DNA of 64,000 nucleotides from an uncultured Desulfuromonas sp. (GCF_963678835.1 NZ_OY787469.1:248001-312000), one strand, 5' to 3'; shown: positions 16,201 to 24,265, numbered from the stretch's first letter. A program made the numbers and translations. Notes: generated by a model not told the origin, from the letters alone.

Positions 16201-16490
16201 TTATTTATCAAGATAATACGTGGGGTTTCTGTGTTGGTGCGCGACACAGGTTATGAGGATATCATCGCCATCAACAACATAGAGAATCAGATAAGGAAAA
16301 CGGTTAATATTGATTCTGCGGGTGTGTTTGCCAACCTGCTTCCAGGCCATTGGAGCTTGGCAAATATAATGGGTCGTGGATAAGAATGCTCTCTTAAAAA
16401 TTCATCTCCGAGTCCTGCAATCTGGTCATTATAATAGTCTACGGCTTCTTTCGGTTCCGCGTCCGCAGGTGGAAGCAGGACAACATTCAT
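16201..16490 (-). pseudogene. RelE/ParE-type toxin, frameshifted
   Basis: The first part reads MNVVLLPPADAEPKEAVDYYND and GDEFLRE as in plasmid-stabilisation toxins, then loses homology and stops early at residue 67. A second frame encodes the missing C-terminus (NRFPYLILYVVDGDDILI, then CVAHQHRNPTYYLDK and a stop at 16201). A small indel in the middle therefore disrupts the toxin. The antitoxin upstream, overlapping by four bases, is intact. Confidence 0.75.
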
Positions 16491-16699
16491 CGTGATATAT
16501 TCTTGACGATCTGTTCAAGGGGGATGCCCTCAATCCGCCCGTCCCGGTAGGCAAGATACCTCTTTTCCGATTCAGCAACCCATATTTTTTCGACTTCCGG
16601 GTCTGTTTTGTCCAGGCTCTCAAGCAACCTCTCCACCAGATGAATCCGTTTGATAACATCCAGTTTCAAGGCATTTTTTTCTATGTCTTCAGCCTGCAT
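16487..16699 (-). CDS. Addiction-module antitoxin of the small RelB-like component family
   Basis: A 70-residue acidic helical protein (LDVIKRIHLVERLLESLDKTDPEVEKIW, then ESEKRYLAYRDGRIEGIPLEQI). This matches the short putative addiction-module component family that pairs with RelE/ParE toxins. The paired toxin downstream is frameshifted, so this may be an orphan antitoxin that is being retained or is decaying. Confidence 0.75.
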   Translation of the reverse strand: MQAEDIEKNALKLDVIKRIHLVERLLESLDKTDPEVEKIWVAESEKRYLAYRDGRIEGIPLEQIVKNISR

Positions 16700-16824
16700 A
16701 TGATTATCTCCAAAGCTCTTGTTTTTTATGGATTATTTCACCATAGCACCAGGCGGTGCCGGTGTCAAAATCTGCTTTTGGAAAAGATTGTAGCCGTAGC
16801 GAGGTAATGTAGACAGTGGCCTCC

Positions 16825-17841
16825 TTACATCAACTGCTGCAAATCAAAAATAATCCGCTCACCATGGCGCACTTGGTCACGCAAGCGCGAGAGCTTTTGA
16901 TCAAGGGCTATAAGTTGACCTAAGCCTTGGCGTTCTTCATCGCTGGTTTCGATGATGGCGGCAATGCCGCCGTTGCGTATCACCAGACGGCGGTCGCCGG
17001 ACAGGGCCAGCAGAGGGTCGTGGGTGGCCATGAGGACGATCTTTTCCTCTTTGACCAGCAGGTCGAGGGCGCGGCGGCGGTCGACACCGGCATTTTCGAT
17101 TTCGTCGATGAGGACGATGGGCGAGGCGCTCAGACAGGCAACGTCGGCAATCATTAACGCACGTGATTGACCGCCGGACAGGGCGGTGACCGGCGTATCG
17201 AGGGTGAACGGTTCCCCGGCGAGGTCAACGGCGGTGGTAAAGATCTGTTCGACCCGCTGTGCCACATCACTGATCAGGCGGCTTTCGGCGTGCATGGTGA
17301 TAAACTCGCGCACGGTGAGATCCATGACGAAGTTCATGTTCTGCGACAGTTGCGCCACCAGTTGTTGCTCGCCGGACAGGCGGCGGTTTTCATCGGGCAC
17401 CTGACCATCAAGCAGAATCTGCCGTTTCGACGGCGTATCCCCTTGAGCCAGACATTCAATATCGGCCAATAAGCGACTCTTACCGGAGCCGGTCGGGCCG
17501 ACCACGCACACCACTTCGCCGCTACGCAGGATCAGGTCCTGCTGCTCTTTGGCTCCGCTCTTATCCACCCCGGCCTTGATGGTCACCTCACGTACCGTAC
17601 TGGTTTCACTGCTTTGAAATGCCTCCATCTGGGTGATGAAGTCGACACACTGGCTGGTGAGTGTCGCGTGGTCAAGGGCAAACTCTTCCAGATGGGCGGC
17701 GGGAATGCTGTTGAGAAACGCACCGAGGCTGATCTCGTCGTCCGGGGGCGTCAGGTTGAGGGCGGCAAAGAAGTCGCGTAGATAAGGTCGTTCGCTGAAC
17801 AGATGATGCAGGGATTGTGTGAGAAGCGTGGTATCGGTCAT
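16825..17841 (-). CDS. ABC-type ATPase of unknown partner, last gene of the modCB-like operon
   Basis: A 338-residue soluble ATPase whose ATG overlaps the stop of the GTPase gene (ATGA). After a 90-residue helical N-terminal region come Walker A (GPTGSGKS), the signature LSGGQSRAL, Walker B (IVLIDEIENAGVD) and the H-loop (ATHD). The DEIENAG form of Walker B and the N-terminal extension set it apart from ordinary importer ATPases, and the operon already has ModC. It may work with the GTPase in loading or processing a metal or cofactor. Two relics of this gene lie at 5911 and 16047. Confidence 0.75.
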   Translation of the reverse strand: MTDTTLLTQSLHHLFSERPYLRDFFAALNLTPPDDEISLGAFLNSIPAAHLEEFALDHATLTSQCVDFITQMEAFQSSETSTVREVTIKAGVDKSGAKEQQDLILRSGEVVCVVGPTGSGKSRLLADIECLAQGDTPSKRQILLDGQVPDENRRLSGEQQLVAQLSQNMNFVMDLTVREFITMHAESRLISDVAQRVEQIFTTAVDLAGEPFTLDTPVTALSGGQSRALMIADVACLSASPIVLIDEIENAGVDRRRALDLLVKEEKIVLMATHDPLLALSGDRRLVIRNGGIAAIIETSDEERQGLGQLIALDQKLSRLRDQVRHGERIIFDLQQLM

Positions 17842-18524
17842 GAGAAATCCATGGTTTTGATGTTGCCGATCTGACAATCGGGGCCGATGCGGGTTTCGCC
17901 GAGGCAGTAGGAGCACAGTGCGGCGGGCATGGTGAAGCGCAGGCGCATGTCGTTGAGGGTGGTGACTGTGGCGGCGCTCTGAAAATGGCGTTGCAGCAGC
18001 AGCGTACCTTGGCCGGTGAGGCCGTTGACCGGCAGCACGGCGGCTTTGGGGTTGACCTGCCGGACGCGGAAGGCAAACACTTCGCGCTCGGCTTGGGAGA
18101 CGATGTCGCCCTTGGTCAGTACCACCACATCGGCACTTTTCAGCATCGGGCCGATCTTGCGTGGCGTGTGCACGCCGCTAAGATGGTCGATGACGCACAC
18201 GGCCAGCACATCTTTGATGTGTGGCGAACAGCGGTTGCACAGTCCGGCACTCTCGCTGATCAGCAGATCAAACCCTTCGCGTTGCCCCCACTGCACCGCC
18301 TGCTCGATATTGGCGATAAAGAAGTGATCCGGGCACAAACCCCCGGCCAGGCCGGTTTTGACCTCGATGCCTGCCTGCTCATAGCGCAGATAGTCATCGC
18401 TGGTCAGGCAGTCAAATTTGACCACGCCGACCTTGAGTCCGGCAGCGACCAGAGGTTCGATGGCGCGCAGGATAATGGAGGTCTTGCCGCACGATGGCGG
18501 ACCGGCTACGGTAATCAGCTTCAT
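17838..18524 (-). CDS. HypB/UreG/CobW-type GTPase, possible metallochaperone
   Basis: A 228-residue P-loop GTPase: GPPSCGKTS Walker A near the N-terminus, SESAGLC in the switch region, and VVVLTKGD as the guanine-specificity motif. Cysteine motifs LCNRCSPH (mid-protein) and CSYCLGETRIGPDC (C-terminus) could bind metal. In this superfamily the GTPases deliver Ni or Zn to enzymes. It lies between the binding-protein-like gene and the ATPase, overlapping the latter by four bases. The ribosome site is AAGGCG. Confidence 0.8.
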   Translation of the reverse strand: MKLITVAGPPSCGKTSIILRAIEPLVAAGLKVGVVKFDCLTSDDYLRYEQAGIEVKTGLAGGLCPDHFFIANIEQAVQWGQREGFDLLISESAGLCNRCSPHIKDVLAVCVIDHLSGVHTPRKIGPMLKSADVVVLTKGDIVSQAEREVFAFRVRQVNPKAAVLPVNGLTGQGTLLLQRHFQSAATVTTLNDMRLRFTMPAALCSYCLGETRIGPDCQIGNIKTMDFS

Positions 18525-18550
18525 GGCATCGCCTTGGTTAAAGGAGTTTG

Positions 18551-18578
18551 GGCAAAAAGCCGTCCTGAGCTTTTTGCC
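18551..18578. repeat. Hairpin GGCAAAAAGC/GCTTTTTGCC
   Basis: A perfect 10-bp stem with an 8-base loop in the 170-base gap between the binding-protein-like gene and the GTPase gene. With the second hairpin at 18674 it may stabilise or attenuate the transcript inside the operon. Confidence 0.5.
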
Positions 18579-18673
18579 AACACGCTTTTGAAAAATGTCA
18601 TTTTAAAAAGCTCACAAAATCGCCGATTTGTAAACGAAATCGACTATTTTGGTCGCCCATCCATGGGTTCCAC

Positions 18674-18694
18674 GAGCCTTTTTGCAAAAGGCTC
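18674..18694 (-). terminator. Intra-operon hairpin after the binding-protein-like gene
   Basis: GAGCCTTTT-TGC-AAAAGGCTC, a perfect 9-bp stem starting at the gene's stop codon. No long T-run follows in the minus direction, so partial termination or an mRNA-stabilising role is as likely as a full stop. Confidence 0.4.
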
Positions 18695-19914
18695 TACTTG
18701 TTAATGGACTTCACATAGGGCAAAAACAGATCGTCGATTTCGGCATTGACTTCCAGTAAGTCACGTTCACGCAGCAAGTCCCAGCTGATCCACATCAAGG
18801 GTTTATCCTGCACCTCACTGGTGACTTCGGCATGGGGCACCGGGAAGCGGGCACCGGCCAAGGACTGGGCGAGATCAATGCCGGTGAGCAGATCAAGCAC
18901 CGGTTTGAGTTCGTCGATGCGAGACGCTTTGACCTGCAGGGTGACCGGGCTGGCCAGGGCGCCGTCTTCGGGCCAGATGATCTGGATGCGTTGCTGATGT
19001 TTGGCACGGTAAGCGAAAAACTCCGGCATGACATACAGCGCGCCGGGGGCGTTGAGGTCGATCTGTTTGACCATTTGCGCCGGATGCATCCCTTGCAACA
19101 CGTTGTCGGCCAGTTGGCGCAATCCTTCTGCACCGTGATCGCGGTACATGGGCAGCAATACGGCGTGGCAGAAGAAGTCACTGCTGCCGCGCAAGGTAAT
19201 GCTGTCTTTCCACATCGGGTCGATCAGGTCGGCCCAGCAGGTTGGAAGCGGGCGGCCGTTCAATTGTTCGGTGTTGGCGACGATCACCAGCGGATTGATG
19301 CCGAGCACGGTGTAGTTGCCTTCGGGGTCGACCACCCCGGCGTCGGTGAACGTCTTACACGTATTGATGGTGTTGTAGCCGGTGACATCCCCGGTGGCAA
19401 CAAAACGGTTATAAAAGCTGTGGCCGTAAAAGGCGTTGAAGTCGGCGGAGATGATGATGTCCGGCAGTTCTTCGACCTTTTCCAGAGTGTTGATGTAAGG
19501 ATAGTACGACAACTCCTGATTGACGTTGCCCTCCACCGCGTAGCGCACCGACAGGTTGTGCTCTTTTTCAATACGGCCAATGGCCTCGCTGATCGCTTTA
19601 CTGAATGGCACTTTGAGGCCGCACGGCATCAAGGCCAGCAGGGTCAGCTCCCCTTGGTGATCCACAGACTCCAGGCCCGGTGCTTCGGCCAGTTCTTCGA
19701 GGTCGATCACCTCCTGCAGCAAGCGCAGAAAGCTGGTGAGGTCGATCAGGCGACTGCGCAGCGCCGTAGCCAAAGTGAGAAACGGAGCCAGCACCCGCAT
19801 GCCGTCTTCGCTGACCAGAGCGGACAGTCCGTGGGCCGTAAACACGCTGCGCGTTTGCGGATAGTGTTCAATGATTTCAGAAATTTTCAGGTCGCCATGC
19901 AGTGCTGGTTTCAT
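18694..19914 (-). CDS. Leaderless ABC-type solute-binding-like protein with DUF1858-like N-terminus
   Basis: A 406-residue protein. Residues 1-65 resemble the DUF1858 helical domain (LKISEIIEHYPQTRSVFTAHGL) but lack its usual cysteines. Residues about 95-400 have a type II periplasmic binding-protein fold pattern (TLLALMPCGLKVPFSKAI, DIIISADFNAFYG, GINPLVIVANTEQL, DLIDPMWKDSITLRG). There is no signal peptide, so it should stay in the cytoplasm, unlike ModA. It replaces ModA in this modCB operon. A cytoplasmic acceptor or store for the imported ion is a reasonable inference. The ATG follows GGAGAA. Confidence 0.75.
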   Translation of the reverse strand: MKPALHGDLKISEIIEHYPQTRSVFTAHGLSALVSEDGMRVLAPFLTLATALRSRLIDLTSFLRLLQEVIDLEELAEAPGLESVDHQGELTLLALMPCGLKVPFSKAISEAIGRIEKEHNLSVRYAVEGNVNQELSYYPYINTLEKVEELPDIIISADFNAFYGHSFYNRFVATGDVTGYNTINTCKTFTDAGVVDPEGNYTVLGINPLVIVANTEQLNGRPLPTCWADLIDPMWKDSITLRGSSDFFCHAVLLPMYRDHGAEGLRQLADNVLQGMHPAQMVKQIDLNAPGALYVMPEFFAYRAKHQQRIQIIWPEDGALASPVTLQVKASRIDELKPVLDLLTGIDLAQSLAGARFPVPHAEVTSEVQDKPLMWISWDLLRERDLLEVNAEIDDLFLPYVKSINK

Positions 19915-19936
19915 GTGTATTCTCCGTTAGTGTGCC

Positions 19937-20101
19937 AGGAGCCTGTCGGACTTGCCGTATCGTCACGAGAAATCAGTTGGTCGAGACCAGATGTTTGATC
20001 GTTTGAAAGCGAATAGCCCGAGCTATTTGCTGAAAAGGATCGAGCATCTGGGCCGATCAAATGATTTTGCAGTAGATTCTTGGCAAGTCCGATAGTCTCC
20101 T
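19937..20101. repeat. 165-bp imperfect palindrome (MITE-like), inside the operon
   Basis: The ends AGGAGCCTGTCGGACTTGCC and, in reverse complement, AGGAGACTATCGGACTTGCC match at 18 of 20 positions. The interior is also self-complementary (TTGGTCG..CCAGATG with CATCTGG..CGATCAA; CGAATAGC with GCTATTTG), so the whole element folds into one long hairpin. It overlaps the stop codon of the upstream DUF364 gene by two bases. It is probably a non-autonomous element or a mobile RNA hairpin. Confidence 0.7.
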
Positions 20102-20846
20102 ATGACGCTTCAAAGCATAAATGGTTGAGGGACATCAGCCGGGCGGTGCCGGCAATGCTGGTGCCGTAGAAAAAAACCGGCGTCTGAAACTTTTCCGACA
20201 GAGCCAACATATCCGGCAGGCTGCCGTTGACCACGGTTGAGCCGGTGGACAACACCACGTCGCATTGGCTGAAGACCTTTTCGGTATTCTCGTCATCGCC
20301 CCACAGAATGGGCACATCGTGCTTACTGGTGCCACGCACGCCGGCATCGCGGTCGACACACAGCACGTTTTGCGGACCATAAGTTTTCGACAGGACCGCC
20401 AGAATTGCCGGTTGCAGCCCCACCAGACCGACGGTGTGCGGATCAGCCGGGCGAATTGCTTCGATGATCTGCTCGGCACATTTTTCCGGTTCATCGTTGC
20501 GACAGTGAACAGTCTTCAGATCGCCGTCGAGGTAGCGGACCACGGCATTGAGCGTGGCGATGAACAAGGCACGTTGCGAGGTGTCAGCCAGGGTGCTGCG
20601 GGCGATCTCCGCCAGAGTGGTGGTCAGTTCGCTGGGCGCATCGGTGTAAGCCTGGCCGCAGACATCAAGGAAACGCGCTTCCATGAGAAACTCTTTGCCT
20701 TTGAGCAGCGGATAGTCGTCGCGCGACGGGTTGCCGATGGCCTCTTCGTTGGACAGAATACGCGCCTTGATTTCCACGGTTTTGTCGGCGAGGTCGTTAC
20801 GTTCGATCAATTTGCTGAAGCGGTGTTGCAGGTCATTGTAAAACAT
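20100..20846 (-). CDS. DUF364-domain protein (putative heavy-metal chelation domain)
   Basis: A 248-residue cytoplasmic protein. The start was set at the ATG behind GGAG. An N-terminal enolase-like region (about 1-100) is followed by the DUF364 core: HTVGLVGLQPAILAVLSK, a dinucleotide-like VLCVDRD segment, and DVVLSTGSTVVNGSLPDML. Family members are found with Mo, W or metal uptake genes and are thought to bind a metal or oxyanion, but no biochemical role is settled. It follows modB by 16 bases, which supports a role after import. Confidence 0.85.
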   Translation of the reverse strand: MFYNDLQHRFSKLIERNDLADKTVEIKARILSNEEAIGNPSRDDYPLLKGKEFLMEARFLDVCGQAYTDAPSELTTTLAEIARSTLADTSQRALFIATLNAVVRYLDGDLKTVHCRNDEPEKCAEQIIEAIRPADPHTVGLVGLQPAILAVLSKTYGPQNVLCVDRDAGVRGTSKHDVPILWGDDENTEKVFSQCDVVLSTGSTVVNGSLPDMLALSEKFQTPVFFYGTSIAGTARLMSLNHLCFEAS

Positions 20847-20862
20847 TGCAGTTCTCCATAGG

Positions 20863-21555
20863 TTAGTCCGGCTTGCGGCGTGACCGTACGCGGCGTAGCG
20901 CCCGCTCGTTAAGGAGCAGTACCAGATAGGACAGAGCAATCGACACCAGGCACAGGTTCAACGCCTGTGATTCCCCTCCCGGTGTGTTGGTATAATCATA
21001 AATCGCCAATGGAATGGTTTGGGTGCGACCGGGAATATTCCCAGCCAGAATAATTGTGGCACCAAATTCGCCCAGGCTGCGGGCAAAGGTCAATGACGCG
21101 CCGGACAGCATGGCCGGTAATGACAGCGGCAGCACAATGGTCAACAGTGTATCCAGTCTTCCGGCACCCAGGGTGCGCGACGCGTGCAACAGGTGTGGAT
21201 CGATCTGTTCCATGCCGAGGCGGATGGAGCGCACCATCAGTGGCAGGCCGATGAGTCCCGAGGCGATCACTGCCGCCTTCCAGGTAAAAATGATCTGGAT
21301 ATCCACCTGCTGGAGCAGCTCACCCAGCCAGCCGTTGCGGCCCAGCGACAACAACAGCAGGTAGCCGACGACGACCGGTGGCAGCACCAGTGGCAGGTTG
21401 ACCAGGCCATCGATAAAGCCTTTGCCGGGAATCCGGCTGAAAACCAGAACCCAGGCCAGGGCAAAGCCAATCGGCAGCGTCAGGAGTGTGGCAACGGTGG
21501 CAACGCGCGCTGACATGGCGATGGCAAACAGATCGTGGGGTGAAAATTCAAACAT
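20863..21555 (-). CDS. modB: Molybdate-type ABC transporter permease
   Basis: A 230-residue inner-membrane protein with five to six helices and the importer motif around FARSLGEFGATIILAGNIPGRTQTIPLAIY, characteristic of ModB. NLPLVLPPVVVGYLLLLSLG is also typical. The start was set at the ATG behind GGAG; a TTG 12 bases upstream is possible. It lies 15 bases after modC. By family it moves molybdate or tungstate, but there is no ModA in the operon. Confidence 0.9.
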   Translation of the reverse strand: MFEFSPHDLFAIAMSARVATVATLLTLPIGFALAWVLVFSRIPGKGFIDGLVNLPLVLPPVVVGYLLLLSLGRNGWLGELLQQVDIQIIFTWKAAVIASGLIGLPLMVRSIRLGMEQIDPHLLHASRTLGAGRLDTLLTIVLPLSLPAMLSGASLTFARSLGEFGATIILAGNIPGRTQTIPLAIYDYTNTPGGESQALNLCLVSIALSYLVLLLNERALRRVRSRRKPD

Positions 21556-21570
21556 CCATAACTCCAAAAA

Positions 21571-22650
21571 TCAGGCCAGCGGCCGGAATACCGAGGCCTT
21601 GATACCAACAAAGATCGTGCCGCCCACCTTCAGCGCCAGTTCATCGGCGGCTTCATGCATGACCTGCGAAATCAGAGTATTCGGCTCTTCGCCAAGCGTA
21701 ATGGCAACGGAATGCTCAAACGGGCGGATATCAGTGATCGGCAGCTCAAACATATTGCGCGCCGAAACAGCACCGGGGTTATCCTTGAACAGCAGAATTT
21801 CTTTGCTCGACAGTTCAAACAGTCCTTCATGGCGGCCGGTGCGAGCCGTCACCAGCAGTTCTTTATTGCCCCAGCGATAGGCGAGCAGGGTGCCGCGCTC
21901 TTGTGGGTCAGTCAGCTTGAGATGGTTGACATAGCCGCGAACATCTTTGGTGATCCTCTCCAAAGCAATTTGCTCAGCGGTGGTTACCGATTCCACTTTA
22001 CCCTGATCAAGAACGATGACCTCCTTGGTGAGCAGGCGCATTTCACTTAATGAATGGGAGATGTACAGGTAGGGAATCTCAAAACGACTCAACGTTTTTC
22101 TCAAATAAGGAATGATCTGGCCTTTGAGGCTATGGTCGAGAGCACTGAGCGGCTCATCGAGAATCAGCAGACGCGGGCTGGCCAATAGAGCGCGCCCCAG
22201 GGCAACGCGCTGGCGTTCACCGCCGGACAGGCTGGTGACCTGGCGGTCGAGCAGTTTGCCAATATCCAGAGCCTCAATCACTTCATCAGGCTGCAGTTTC
22301 TTTTGACCGGATTTCAGCCGATTGTAACCATAGAGCAGGTTGCCTTTGACGCTATAGTGAGGGAACAGATGAGCATGCTGAAACACCACCGCAATATGAC
22401 GTTTTTTCGGCGACTGGTTGACGCGTGAGCCGCTGTGGTAAAGGCTTTCGCCATCGAGCTGAATATGGCCGCGGTCAGCGGTGAGCAGCCCGGCAAGCAG
22501 ATTAATCAGGGTCGATTTGCCATGTCCGGACGGGCCGAACAGACCAATCCGCTTACCCTCAATGCGGAAGGTGGCATTGAGTTGGAAATCACCGAGATGT
22601 TTTTTCAGGTCAACGTCGAGAATCATAGCAGTGTCGTCTGTTCCATACAT
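21571..22650 (-). CDS. modC: Molybdate-type ABC transporter ATPase with TOBE domain
   Basis: A 359-residue importer ATPase: Walker A GPSGHGKST, Q-loop (VVFQHAHLFPHY), signature LSGGERQRVALGRALL, Walker B LLILDEPLSALD, and H-loop SHS. The C-terminal 65 residues form a Mop/TOBE oxyanion-binding domain. Translation was placed at MYGTDD, just before homology; the codon at 22626 is the alternative. The longer frame to 22809 would run through the promoter. First gene of the six-gene leftward operon. Confidence 0.9.
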   Translation of the reverse strand: MYGTDDTAMILDVDLKKHLGDFQLNATFRIEGKRIGLFGPSGHGKSTLINLLAGLLTADRGHIQLDGESLYHSGSRVNQSPKKRHIAVVFQHAHLFPHYSVKGNLLYGYNRLKSGQKKLQPDEVIEALDIGKLLDRQVTSLSGGERQRVALGRALLASPRLLILDEPLSALDHSLKGQIIPYLRKTLSRFEIPYLYISHSLSEMRLLTKEVIVLDQGKVESVTTAEQIALERITKDVRGYVNHLKLTDPQERGTLLAYRWGNKELLVTARTGRHEGLFELSSKEILLFKDNPGAVSARNMFELPITDIRPFEHSVAITLGEEPNTLISQVMHEAADELALKVGGTIFVGIKASVFRPLA

Positions 22651-22768
22651 TGTAAGTGAAAAAGACCCGCCGACCGACTCAAACCTGTGGAGGCAGGAGG
22701 TGACGAGTAACACTAGGGTGTATCTTTGCTCAAGGGCCGGTGGCACATCGTTGCGCAACGGCGGCTTT

Positions 22769-22796
22769 ATTATAACGACAGCAGGGAGTGTGCCAA
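22769..22796 (-). promoter_or_regulatory. Promoter of the modC operon
   Basis: TTGGCA, 16 bases, TATAAT on the minus strand. The -10 is embedded in TCGTTATAAT, and an opposite half AACGA lies about 20 bases downstream, a weak resemblance to a ModE site. Transcription from here leaves a leader of about 110 bases before the modC start, with CCGCCG able to pair with CGGCGG near its end and a GTTGCGCAAC hairpin inside. Confidence 0.5.
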
Positions 22797-22904
22797 CTAA
22801 AAACGACATAATTTTACATTCATTGTGAGGATCGTGTCTAAGAAGTGGGCGGAAGAGGTATTGGCTGACTGTTTTTTAAACAGAAGGGAGGCGGCGCTTG
22901 GCGG

Positions 22905-23660
22905 GCTTCATCCGTGCGCAATGGTGGTACCCACGTGATGCGGGCTTCCGCGCCCGCACGTTGGGACCACTTTTGCGTCGATAAAAGTACCACAAAATCG
23001 ACTCCCAAGGGGTTGTCTCTCTGCGTTCACTTACACCGCGATGTCGGAAAACTCGCCCAGTCGGCATCGGTCCTCAAACAGGTTGCCGACAACCATCGCG
23101 GTGACCGTTCTCTTCGTTCGGCGCTGCTGAACGGGAAGGCTGGGCTGCTTAATAACACACAACTGCAGGGCGGGCACCGTCCCGCCCGTTTGATCGGTGC
23201 CACGAAAAAAATAGAGAACGGCGTCAAACGGTTATCAACATTTTACGCCAAAGATGATGAGTTGCACGATTCGCCGACCTAAAGGGCGGCGAGCCGAATC
23301 CGTTAAGCATAACGCAGACAGACGCATTGTCGGTTGATCTGAGGGCCAGGAGGTGTTCAGCTGGTTTTTGCATCCTTTTGAGCGGCCAATGTCGCCTGCC
23401 GGGGCGAAACCCGGCGATCTTGAGCTTCAATGGTTCGTCATCAGAAGCTGATCGCGCTGGCGAACATCATCCGTTCGCGATGGTGGTACCCACGTGACGC
23501 GGGCTTCCGCGCCCGCACATCGGAAACAGACTCAGTGTAGGTTAATCCAGGTTCAGGAAGTGTTCAGCTGGTTTTTGCAATCCTTTTAAGCGGCCAGTCA
23601 AAAGGATGTCGCCTGCCGGGGCGAAACCCGGCGGTCTTGACTTTGATCTTGGTTTTAAAT
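22905..23660 (-). repeat. Dispersed multi-hairpin repeat, block A (one full and one partial unit)
   Basis: On the minus strand this block carries, in order, the recurrent hairpins of the family: GCCGGG/CCCGGC, CATCCTTTT/AAAAGGATG (partly deleted in one unit), CGCCG/CGGCG around CCTTTAGG, GGGCGG/CCGCCC, and TTTTG/CAAAA next to GCGGGC/GCCCGC. A second truncated unit repeats the first two at 23500-23655. No gene is supported in it. Confidence 0.8.
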
Positions 23661-23722
23661 AAGAAACACATTGCCCTGACCTTCAGAAAAGCTGGACGAC
23701 TCAAGAACCAGACAATGAGCAT

Positions 23723-23755
23723 AAAAAAGCCGGGCCGCAAGGGGGACGGCCCGGC
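23723..23755 (-). terminator. Rho-independent terminator of the hsp20 pair
   Basis: GCCGGGCCG/CGGCCCGGC with a nine-base loop, followed on the minus strand by a run of T's. It lies 66 bases after the second hsp20 stop. Confidence 0.85.
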
Positions 23756-23820
23756 ATGGTGTCAGACATGATGAAAGGAGGTCATGCCTGTGGAGGTTTG
23801 TTAGAGAATGAATGGGTGGA

Positions 23821-24216
23821 TCAGTGGAACGTAATATCGATGCGCCGTGGCTTGACCGCTTCACGCTTGGCCAGGGTCAGAGTCAGGACACCATCTTTAA
23901 ATGTGGCGTTGGCTTTTTCGGCATCAAAATCGTCACTGATCTGGAATTGCCGCCAGTAACTGGTGGGCGCGAATTCCTTGAGCAGGTATTTTCTGTCGGA
24001 GCTTTCAGGCATCGTTGCCTTAAGAGTCAGGACACCCTGCTCCATATTGATGTCGAGGCCCTCGTTGTCGGCTCCCGGCATGTCGGCGACGAGTGTCAGA
24101 GCGTCGTCGGTTTCAAAGATATCCACGGCCGGCCGCAGGTAACGGTGCGGGCTGCGAGTGTCATTGCCGGTTTGCAGAGCACGGTCTTCGCTGGGAGTTA
24201 ATTGTTGATCTTTCAT
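23821..24216 (-). CDS. Small heat-shock protein, Hsp20/alpha-crystallin family
   Basis: A 131-residue ATP-independent chaperone that holds unfolding proteins. The alpha-crystallin domain spans about 30-120 (PAVDIFETDDALTLVADMPG, VLTLKATMP) and ends with FKDGVLTLTLAKREAVKPRRIDI. The family IxI/V-type tail is represented by IDITFH. The ATG follows AAGGAGG. It is the second gene of a tandem hsp20 pair, 49 bases after the first, and the divergence between them fits hetero-oligomer partners. Confidence 0.92.
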   Translation of the reverse strand: MKDQQLTPSEDRALQTGNDTRSPHRYLRPAVDIFETDDALTLVADMPGADNEGLDINMEQGVLTLKATMPESSDRKYLLKEFAPTSYWRQFQISDDFDAEKANATFKDGVLTLTLAKREAVKPRRIDITFH

Positions 24217-24265
24217 CGTTGTATCCTCCTTAAAGTCGTTGTGTGTGTTGGGAACGGTTGACAGC

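Noticed and set aside
18832..19998. A 388-codon open frame opposite the binding-protein-like gene
   Set aside because: It is the antisense shadow of a well-supported gene with clear protein motifs.
22626..22770. Moco riboswitch in the modC leader
   Set aside because: The conserved Moco core elements I know are not visible; only generic stems are seen.
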